The notes under the pieces are model-generated. The model ran no database searches. It saw only the letters and a program-made list of their open reading frames with translations, and was not told where the DNA came from. A stretch of 64,000 nt of DNA from positions 42,360-106,359 of the forward strand of contig NZ_VSMB01000014.1 of NCBI RefSeq assembly GCF_009805705.1, written 5' to 3'. The position numbers were made by a program, and so were the translations under genes. Positions 57,978 through 64,000 of this stretch are shown here, piece after piece; the stretch's first letter is position 1; each line of letters starts with the position of its first letter. The DNA is from Ruania rhizosphaerae. GTDB lineage: Bacteria > Actinomycetota > Actinomycetes > Actinomycetales > Beutenbergiaceae.

Positions 57978-59453
57978 ATGACCTCCCTCAACGACGAGAA
58001 TCTGCGCGACCTCGATCCGGCGGTCGCCGTGCCGGACTACGACCGCTCCGAGCTCCGGGTGGGCATCGTCCACATCGGCGTGGGCGGCTTCCACCGGGCC
58101 CACCAGGCGATGTACCTGGACCGGCTGATGGGCGAAGGAAAGGCGCACGACTGGGCGATCTGCGGGCTCGGCCTGCTCCCGGGGGACGCTCGGATGCGCG
58201 ACGCGCTCCTCGGTCAGGACGGCCTCTACGCGCTGGTGGTCAAGCACGCCGACGGTCACAACGAGGCGAGAGTGATCGGCTCGATCGTCGACTACGTCTT
58301 CGCCCCCGATGACCCGGAGGCCGCGCTCGAGCGGCTGACCGACCCGGCGGTCAGGATCGTCTCGCTCACCGTGACCGAGGGTGGCTACAACGTGCACCCG
58401 GTCACGGGGGAGTTCGACCTGACCAACGCGGCCGTCCGGGCAGACCTCGCACCTGAGGCGACGCCGTCGACCTCCTTCGGCTACGTCGTCGAGGCGCTAC
58501 GGCGCCGCCGCGAGAACGGAACGGCACCCTTCACGGTCATGAGCTGCGACAACATCCAGGGCAACGGCGAGGTCGCTCACCGGATGTTCTCCGCCTTCGC
58601 CCGCGCCAAGGATGCCGAGCTCGCGGACTGGATCGAGTCCCACGTTCCCTTCCCGAACTCCATGGTGGACCGCATCACCCCGGTCACCACCGATGCCGAC
58701 CGCACCCTCGTCGCCGACGAGCTCGGGATCGGGGACGCCTGGCCGGTGGTCACCGAGCCGTTCACTCAATGGGTGCTCGAGGATCGTTTCGCCGCGGGCC
58801 GGCCCTCGTACGAGGATGCTGGTGTGCAGGTGGTCGAGGATGTCGAACCCTACGAGCTGATGAAGCTCCGTCTGCTCAATGCCAGCCACCAGGCGCTGGC
58901 CTATGTCGGCTACCTCTCGGGCTACCGGCTCGTGCACGAGGTGTGCCAGGACGAACTCTTCGCCCGCTTCCTGCGTGCCTACATGGACACCGAGGCCACG
59001 CCCACATTGCGTCCTGTGCCCGGCGTGGATCTGGACGACTACAAATCGACGTTGATCGAGCGGTTCTCCAACCCGGGCGTGCGCGACACCGTCGCCCGGC
59101 TGTGCGCGGAGTCCTCCGATCGGATCCCGACCTGGCTGGTCCCGGTCATCCGGGACAACCTCGCCAGTGGTGGCGAGATCCGGTTGTCGGCGGCCGTCGT
59201 CGCCAGCTGGGCTCGGTACGCCGAAGGTGTCGACGAGCAAGGTGAACCGATCGAGATCGTGGACCGCCTTGCCGACCGCGTCCACGCAGCGGCGCTGCGC
59301 CGGTCTGAGGATGACGTGGCATTTCTGCGCGATCGGGATCTGTTCGGCGATCTGGTCGATCACGAGCGCTTCGTCGAGGCCTACCGCTGGGCACTGGACT
59401 CGTTCCATGCCCGCGGGGCGCGCGCGACCGTCGCCGACCTCATCGACGGCTGA
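57978..59453 (+). CDS. Mannitol dehydrogenase-family polyol oxidoreductase
   Basis: A 491-residue NAD-dependent polyol dehydrogenase (mannitol 2-dehydrogenase / D-arabinitol / fructuronate reductase family). The Rossmann start VGIVHIGVGGFHRAHQAMYL, then LTVTEGGYNVHP, VMSCDNIQGNGEVAHRMFSA, FPNSMVDRITPVT, and the catalytic KLRLLNASHQALAYVG (Lys...Asn..His) are present. It oxidises mannitol or another hexitol to a ketose in the cytosol. The adjacent sorbitol/mannitol-type importer and the shared operators fit that role. ATG 57978 has AAGGAG upstream. Confidence 0.9.
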   Translation: MTSLNDENLRDLDPAVAVPDYDRSELRVGIVHIGVGGFHRAHQAMYLDRLMGEGKAHDWAICGLGLLPGDARMRDALLGQDGLYALVVKHADGHNEARVIGSIVDYVFAPDDPEAALERLTDPAVRIVSLTVTEGGYNVHPVTGEFDLTNAAVRADLAPEATPSTSFGYVVEALRRRRENGTAPFTVMSCDNIQGNGEVAHRMFSAFARAKDAELADWIESHVPFPNSMVDRITPVTTDADRTLVADELGIGDAWPVVTEPFTQWVLEDRFAAGRPSYEDAGVQVVEDVEPYELMKLRLLNASHQALAYVGYLSGYRLVHEVCQDELFARFLRAYMDTEATPTLRPVPGVDLDDYKSTLIERFSNPGVRDTVARLCAESSDRIPTWLVPVIRDNLASGGEIRLSAAVVASWARYAEGVDEQGEPIEIVDRLADRVHAAALRRSEDDVAFLRDRDLFGDLVDHERFVEAYRWALDSFHARGARATVADLIDG

Positions 59454-59466
59454 GCGCGCCGGAGCG

Positions 59467-60441
59467 TCAGTCCTGCTGCTCCACCAGCGCCCGGGCGCAC
59501 TCGGCATCGAGGACGAGAGTGGAGGCGATGCTCCCCAGCGCGGCGGCCCGCACGGCCGGAGCAACCCCCGCACCGAAGCCGCACGCCACCACCTCGGGGG
59601 TGCGGCGCAGCTGATCGAGGCGAACCGCCACGACCCGCTCGTCGAGCGCGGTGTGTACGTCGTGCCCCTCGGCGTCGAAGAGCCGCCCTGAGCATTCCCC
59701 GACGGCGCCGCTCGCCTCCGCCTCTTCCCGGTCGGCCGGGGTGATGTTCGGGTAGACCGTCGAGGCCTGGCGTGACCAGCCGCCGATCGCCACCACAGCA
59801 AGATTGAGGGCGTCGGCGCGCGTGAGGGCCTCGGCGATCTGGGGCTGCTCACGCAATCCGGCGGCCGTGGCCGCATCGCGGACCACGAGTGGCGCCCAGA
59901 TGGGCCACGTGCGCACCCCTCGCAGGCTCTTGAGGCGCTGGATCATCTCGACTGAGTCACCGCTGTCGGCCACTGGCATCGCGCCGACCAGCTGGACGAT
60001 CTCGCAGCGCTCGAGGTGATCCAGGTGCATCGTGGCTCGTTCGATCGTGCGTGACCAGGACATGCCGACCGTCATCCCGTCCCGCACGCGGTCGCGGATC
60101 GTGTCGGCCACGGTCCGCGCGAGCAGGTCGCGTCGCTGTGAGGGGTCCGAATGTGACGGGCTGATGATGACCCGTACTCCCAGGTCGGCGGAGACTCGAG
60201 CGCCGAGGTCGGAGTCGGATTCCTCCGGGAGGGCGATGGAGATCCGGACGATCCCGCGTTCGCGGGCGGTGTTGAGCAGGCGCGCCACCTGGAACCGGGA
60301 GAGGTCTCGTTCCTTGGCGATCTCGACCTTGGACTTGCCCTCGAGGTGGAAGTCGATGCATACATCGCGCATGAGCGCGAGCTCGTCCTTGTCCACAGTA
60401 TCGGCTCCACTCTCACAAATGATGATGAAGGTCTTGCTCAT
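59467..60441 (-). CDS. SorC-family sugar-responsive regulator
   Basis: A 324-residue regulator. The N-terminal HTH is about residues 20-64 (DFHLEGKSKVEIAKERDLSR then FQVARLLNTARERG); the C-terminal SorC/DeoR-type sugar-phosphate domain has VIISPSHSDPSQRRDLLART, DGMTVGMSWSRTI and ALNLAVVAIGGWSRQASTV. The gene is convergent with the polyol dehydrogenase gene and divergent from the importer. ATG 60441 lies inside an operator copy, so it is probably autorepressed. ATG 60468 would add nine residues, but it sits in the likely promoter (TACAGT at about 60458). It probably controls the whole polyol locus. Confidence 0.88.
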   Translation of the reverse strand: MSKTFIIICESGADTVDKDELALMRDVCIDFHLEGKSKVEIAKERDLSRFQVARLLNTARERGIVRISIALPEESDSDLGARVSADLGVRVIISPSHSDPSQRRDLLARTVADTIRDRVRDGMTVGMSWSRTIERATMHLDHLERCEIVQLVGAMPVADSGDSVEMIQRLKSLRGVRTWPIWAPLVVRDAATAAGLREQPQIAEALTRADALNLAVVAIGGWSRQASTVYPNITPADREEAEASGAVGECSGRLFDAEGHDVHTALDERVVAVRLDQLRRTPEVVACGFGAGVAPAVRAAALGSIASTLVLDAECARALVEQQD

Positions 60442-60503
60442 CTGAGTGTATCGGACTACTGTAACCATCGACAGATGAGCGAACGGTGATGCTCAGATGA
60501 GTG
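60435..60503. promoter_or_regulatory. Three SorC-type operator copies in the divergent promoter
   Basis: TGCTCATCTGA is at 60435-60445. The inverse form ACAGATGAGCG lies at 60471-60481 and TCAGATGAGTG at 60493-60503. The last two are 22 bp apart, as at the dehydrogenase promoter. They sit between the SorC gene and the importer operon, so one protein could control both directions. Confidence 0.8.
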
Positions 60504-60548
60504 GCGAAGTTCTAGGTGCGCCACTGCCACACCGACGTGAGGACGACG

Positions 60549-61967
60549 ATGTTCCCCATCCACCTATCAGGATCCGCGCTGGCCGGATCAGCAGATCCAC
60601 CCCACCGCCCACGGTCCTCGACGCGACGGCGGGCTGCGGCCCTCGCCGGCGTCGCCTCGCTCGCCCTCGCCGGATGCGCCGGAGCCGGCGCGGTCGGCGG
60701 GGGAGAGGGCCAGGAGCAGATCGTCGTGGCGATCGTCTCCAACCCGCAGATGCAGGATGCGATCTCGCTTCAGGACGAGTTCCGTGCCGAGCACCCGGAC
60801 ATCGATGTGCGCTTTGTGAGCCTTCCCGAGAACGAGGCCCGCGCGAAGATCACTGCGTCGGTGGCGACCGGCGGCGGCGAGTTCGACGTGGTGATGATCT
60901 CCAACTATGAGACCCCGATGTGGGCCGCGAACGGGTGGATCGAGAATCTCCAGCCCTACGCCGAGGCGACCGAGGGATATGCCCCCGAGGACTTCGTGCC
61001 CAGCGTGGCCGGGGCACTGTCCTATGACGGGGACTTGTATTCGGTCCCCTTCTACGGTGAGTCCTCCTTCCTCGCCTATCGCGAGGACGTGTTCGCCGAG
61101 CAGGGGCTCACCATGCCGGAACGCCCGACCTGGGCCGAGGTCCGCGACGTTGCCGCTCAGCTGCACGACCCGGAGGCAGGCTTCTCCGGGATCTGCCTGC
61201 GCGGGCTGGCCGGGTGGGGTGAGGTGATGGCTCCCTTGACCACGGTGATGAACACCTACGGCGGCAGCTGGTTCGACGCCGATTGGAACGCTCAGCTGGA
61301 CTCTCCGGAAGTCCATGCCGCCGTCAGCGACTACGTGAGCCTCGTGCGCGACTACGGTCAGCCGGGCGCCGCCACCTCCGGGTTCGGCGACTGCCTGACC
61401 CGGTTCTCCCAGGGCAACGCCGCCATGTGGTACGACGCCACCTCGATGGTTTCCAGCGTGGAGGACCCCTCATCCTCTACGGTCGCAGGGAACGTCGGCT
61501 ATGTGCCCGCCCCGGTCCAGGAGACCGAGTCTGCCGGCTGGCTGTATTCGTGGTCGCTGGCCATTCCGACCACCAGTGAGCACACCGACGCCGCCTGGGA
61601 TTTCGTCTCGTGGATGACCAGCCCGGATTACATCCAGCTGGTGGGCGACGAGCTCGGGTGGGAACGGGTGCCGCCGGGTAGCCGCCTGTCCACCTATGAG
61701 ATTCCCGAATATGCCGAGATCGCCCAGGCATATTCCGAGCCGACCCTGACCTCCATGGGGCTGGCAAGTCCGGAGAACAGCTTCACGGAGCCGGTTCCCT
61801 ACCCGGGCATCCAGTTCGTCGGTATCCCCGAGTTCCAAGACCTGGGTACCCGTGTGGGTCAGCAGATGTCCGCGGCGATCGCCGGCCAGATCACCGTGGA
61901 CCAAGCCCTCGAGCAGTCCCAGCGGTACGCCGAGACGGTGGCCGACTCGTACCAGGAAGAAGGCTGA
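60549..61967 (+). CDS. Sorbitol/mannitol-type ABC substrate-binding lipoprotein
   Basis: A 472-residue family-1 binding protein. A long N-region precedes the hydrophobic core AAALAGVASLALAGCAGA, with lipobox LAGC (about Cys43). The mature part has EQIVVAIVSNPQMQDAISLQ, DVVMISNYETPMWAANGWIE and FGDCLTRFSQGNAAMWYDAT, which fit polyol-binding SmoE/MtlE proteins. It captures a hexitol outside the cell. ATG 60549 is chosen because a GTGAGGA-type ribosome site lies upstream; ATG 60516 would add 11 residues. The permease gene follows after 1 bp. Confidence 0.85.
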   Translation: MFPIHLSGSALAGSADPPHRPRSSTRRRAAALAGVASLALAGCAGAGAVGGGEGQEQIVVAIVSNPQMQDAISLQDEFRAEHPDIDVRFVSLPENEARAKITASVATGGGEFDVVMISNYETPMWAANGWIENLQPYAEATEGYAPEDFVPSVAGALSYDGDLYSVPFYGESSFLAYREDVFAEQGLTMPERPTWAEVRDVAAQLHDPEAGFSGICLRGLAGWGEVMAPLTTVMNTYGGSWFDADWNAQLDSPEVHAAVSDYVSLVRDYGQPGAATSGFGDCLTRFSQGNAAMWYDATSMVSSVEDPSSSTVAGNVGYVPAPVQETESAGWLYSWSLAIPTTSEHTDAAWDFVSWMTSPDYIQLVGDELGWERVPPGSRLSTYEIPEYAEIAQAYSEPTLTSMGLASPENSFTEPVPYPGIQFVGIPEFQDLGTRVGQQMSAAIAGQITVDQALEQSQRYAETVADSYQEEG

Positions 61968-61968
61968 G

Positions 61969-62916
61969 ATGAGCACCCTCGTCGAGAGTCACCACCGCCG
62001 GGAGGCGGCGCGCCGCGGGGCGTCCAAGACTCCCGCGCAGATCGAGCGCGCCGAGGCGTGGCGCCGCCGCGCCCCGCTGCTTCCGGCGCTGATCTTCACC
62101 ATCATCGTCACCCAGGTGCCGTTCCTGGTGACCATCTGGTACTCGCTGCGCTCGTGGAACCTGTTGCGCCCGGGTACGGACCGGTTCGTGGGGCTGACCA
62201 ACTACGCCGATCTGTTCGCGGACTCCACGTTCCGCGGTGCCGCCGTGAACAGCGTGATCTTCACGCTCGGCTGCGTGGCGGCAGCGATGCTGCTCGGAAT
62301 CGGGTTGGCACTGCTGCTGGACCGCAAGTTCGTGGGCCAGGGCCTGGCCCGCACGCTGCTGATCACCCCGTTCCTGATCATGCCGGTGGCCGGGGCGATG
62401 ATCTGGAGCGTCTCGATGCTCAACCCCACCTACGGCATGGTGAACTGGCTGATCGGCCTGGTCGGGATGGACGCGGTGGACTGGACCTCCACCTACCCGG
62501 TGCTGAGCATTCTGATCGCGTTGGTGTGGCAGTGGACCCCGTTCATGATGCTGCTGGTGCTGGCAGGGCTGCAGGCCCAGCCCAAGGACGTGCTCGAAGC
62601 AGCACAGATGGACGGTGCCGGCTGGGGCAAGACCTTCGTGTCCATCACGCTGCCGCAGCTGCGCCGCTACATCGAGTTGGGCGTGCTGCTCGGCGCGATC
62701 TACGTCGTGAACACCTTCGACCAGATCTACCTGATGACCGCCGGCGGTCCCGGGACGGCGAGCGCGAACCTGCCGTTCTACATCTACCAGCGGGCGTTCC
62801 TCGGCTTCGACATCGGTCAGGCCGCAGCCATGGGCGTGGTGGTGGTGATCGCCACGATCATCGTGGCCACCTTCGCCCTGCGCCTGATCTTCCGCAGTTT
62901 CGAGCAGAAGGACTGA
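61969..62916 (+). CDS. Polyol ABC transporter permease, SmoF/MalF-like
   Basis: A 315-residue permease with six helices. A basic, polar N-terminus of about 40 residues precedes helix 1 (LLPALIFTIIVTQVPFLVTI). The EAA loop is PKDVLEAAQMDGAGWGKTFV with SITLPQLRRY, and then NTFDQIYLMTAGGPGTASAN, typical of polyol permeases. It lies 1 bp after the binding-protein gene and 2 bp before its partner. Confidence 0.87.
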   Translation: MSTLVESHHRREAARRGASKTPAQIERAEAWRRRAPLLPALIFTIIVTQVPFLVTIWYSLRSWNLLRPGTDRFVGLTNYADLFADSTFRGAAVNSVIFTLGCVAAAMLLGIGLALLLDRKFVGQGLARTLLITPFLIMPVAGAMIWSVSMLNPTYGMVNWLIGLVGMDAVDWTSTYPVLSILIALVWQWTPFMMLLVLAGLQAQPKDVLEAAQMDGAGWGKTFVSITLPQLRRYIELGVLLGAIYVVNTFDQIYLMTAGGPGTASANLPFYIYQRAFLGFDIGQAAAMGVVVVIATIIVATFALRLIFRSFEQKD

Positions 62917-62918
62917 TC

Positions 62919-63803
62919 ATGACGACGACGTCCCCTGAGATCCGTAGTTCGGGCGCCCCCGGTGGGGCCCGGCCAGCTCGCCGTGACCGTGGTGAGGGCG
63001 TGCGTGGCGGGTTGCTGACCGCGCTCACCTGGGTGATCGCCATCGCGTTCTTCTTCCCGGTCGCCTGGATGGCCCTGACGGCGTTCAAACAGGAAGCCGA
63101 GGCGGCCTCGAACCCGCCGACCTGGTTCTTCACGCCCACGCTGGATCAGTTCCGGGCCGTGATCGAGGGCGGGGCTGGGGTGTACTTCGCGAACTCCCTG
63201 ATTGCCACGGGCGTGTCCACCTTGCTCGTGATCGCGCTGGCAGTGCCGGCCTCGTATGCGCTGGCGATCCGGCCGGTGAAGAAGACCCAGGACGTGCTGT
63301 TCTTCTTCATGTCCACGAAGATGCTGCCGGTGGTGGCAGTGATCGTGCCGATCTATGTGATCGCCGGGCGGCTGCACGTGCTGGACACCATCTGGACCCT
63401 GGTGGTGCTGTACACGGCCATGAACCTGCCGATCGCGGTATGGATGATGCGCTCGTTCTTCCAGGAGATTCCCGGTGAGGTGCTGGAGGCGGCGTCCATG
63501 GACGGTGCTGGGCTCATGCGGACGCTGCGCACGGTGCTCATCCCGATGGTGGCCCCCGGTCTGGCTGCGACGGGCTTGATCTGCGTGATCTTCGCCTGGA
63601 ACGAGTTCTTCTTCGCCCTCAACCTGACGGCGGCCCGGGCGGCGACGGTGCCGATCTTCATCACCTCCACGATGACCAGTGAGGGCTTGTTCCTGGCTCG
63701 ACTCTCCGCCGCGAGCCTGCTGGCGTCCTTGCCGGTGCTGATCGCCGGGTGGGTTGCGCAGAAGCAGCTCGTGCGCGGCCTCTCGATGGGAGCCATCAAG
63801 TAA
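62919..63803 (+). CDS. Polyol ABC transporter permease, SmoG/MalG-like
   Basis: A 294-residue permease with six helices. It has FFPVAWMALTAFKQEAEAAS after helix 1, FFMSTKMLPVVAVIVPIYVI (the TKMLP motif of sorbitol/mannitol permeases), the EAA loop PGEVLEAASMDGAGLMRTLR, and the C-terminus QLVRGLSMGAIK. No ATPase gene follows; a hairpin ends the operon at 63816, so the ATPase is encoded elsewhere. Confidence 0.87.
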   Translation: MTTTSPEIRSSGAPGGARPARRDRGEGVRGGLLTALTWVIAIAFFFPVAWMALTAFKQEAEAASNPPTWFFTPTLDQFRAVIEGGAGVYFANSLIATGVSTLLVIALAVPASYALAIRPVKKTQDVLFFFMSTKMLPVVAVIVPIYVIAGRLHVLDTIWTLVVLYTAMNLPIAVWMMRSFFQEIPGEVLEAASMDGAGLMRTLRTVLIPMVAPGLAATGLICVIFAWNEFFFALNLTAARAATVPIFITSTMTSEGLFLARLSAASLLASLPVLIAGWVAQKQLVRGLSMGAIK

Positions 63804-63815
63804 CTCACCCGAACG

Positions 63816-63883
63816 CCGGAATTGCACGTCGATGTGGCGGTTGAGCCGTCTGGCCCAACCGCCACATCGACGTGCAATTCCGG
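63816..63883. terminator. Very long hairpin terminator of the polyol operon
   Basis: A perfect 28-bp inverted repeat (63816-63843 with 63856-63883) around a 12-nt loop in which GCC and GGC can pair further. It starts 13 bp after the last permease gene. No U-tract follows. Confidence 0.85.
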
Positions 63884-63952
63884 TAGAGGACGGCTTATTC
63901 GTCCGGGTCCGACCGCGAGGGTGGCTTGAGTGTCGAAAATCAACCCCCAATG

Positions 63953-64000
63953 TCAAGTGGTCGTTGCGACAGTGAGGAGTTGGTTGAGGGCTTGGGCGGG
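63953..64000 (-). CDS. C-terminus of a putative IS30-family transposase (cut by window edge)
   Basis: On the minus strand the last 15 codons read PAQALNQLLTVATTT followed by TGA (63953-63955). The ending P-A-x-A-L-x-x-L-L...V-A-T-T is typical of actinobacterial IS30-type DDE transposases. The rest lies right of the window. The 65 bp before the stop (63888-63952) should contain the element's terminal inverted repeat, but I cannot place it with one end. Confidence 0.5.
   Translation of the reverse strand, partial: PAQALNQLLTVATTT

Noticed and set aside
1..64000. CRISPR array or cas genes
   Set aside because: No regularly spaced direct repeats with unique spacers and no Cas-like proteins. The only tandem repeats are a two-copy unit and short hexamers.

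Overview
The window is chromosomal DNA of a high-GC Gram-positive actinobacterium. Its gene clusters point to the Micrococcales, and I would guess something near Ruania, Beutenbergia or Georgenia (inference, not shown). The signs are a ClpS / DUF2017 / glutamate racemase / MBL hydrolase / RNase PH / RdgB cluster, the prfB-ftsE-ftsX-peptidase-smpB string, a tmRNA with the actinobacterial tag ADSKRTDFALAA, GAF-ANTAR and DUF3039 proteins, an LAxTG sortase substrate, and frequent GTG starts. Many genes have a TAnnnT box only 6-8 nt before the start codon, which suggests leaderless mRNAs.

Layout. 1-about 5330 is the right part of an integrative element: an XRE repressor, an ImmA/IrrE-type protease, a two-gene cargo that includes a nucleotidyltransferase-like protein, a cluster of GGACACAC repeats, a DUF3263 protein and a large serine integrase. 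It appears to have inserted into a Flp-pilin-like (DUF4244) gene of a tad pilus operon: only the pilin's C-terminal half remains (about 5332-5427), followed by three intact TadE/TadG-like genes (5424-6762). 6838-17543 holds a DUF1772 protein, a CopB-type copper ATPase behind a CsoR-like operator, an ehuBCDA-type ectoine/amino-acid ABC transporter, a DNA glycosylase-like protein, a Bcr/CflA-type drug exporter and an aldehyde dehydrogenase preceded by an 87-bp-period repeat. 17611-22823 is the prfB-ftsE-ftsX-M23 peptidase-smpB block, joining translation termination, cell division and trans-translation; ssrA itself lies 9 kb further on at 32182.

22863-31166 carries a LacI regulator, a CUT1 ABC importer with a nucleoside hydrolase, a DUF2207 protein and a DoxX-like protein. 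31244-37993 carries endonuclease III with an altered Fe-S cysteine set, tmRNA, GlsB, a GAF-ANTAR regulator, an ABC exporter pair, an orphan ABC ATPase bracketed by palindromic repeats, and an acyl-CoA dehydrogenase-like flavoprotein. 38118-43999 has a large Gly-rich, Ig-repeat LAxTG wall protein, a large LuxR-family ATPase regulator and HU. 44241-49249 has a TetR-controlled drug-type ABC exporter, then DUF3039 and an SF2 helicase. 49383-57921 is housekeeping: pncB, clpS, DUF2017, murI, an MBL hydrolase, ppc, rph and rdgB. 57978-63803 is a polyol locus: a mannitol-dehydrogenase-family enzyme, a SorC-family regulator and a sorbitol/mannitol-type ABC importer, tied together by five copies of a CTCATCTGA-type operator. 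The window ends in the 3' end of what looks like an IS30-family transposase gene (63953-64000).

Functional links: the two CUT1 sugar importers lack their own ATPase and probably share one encoded elsewhere. FtsEX is directly followed by a secreted coiled-coil M23 peptidase, the expected effector. Long hairpins without U-tracts close many transcription units. The least described material is the two-gene cargo at 526-2033 and the element that carries it.
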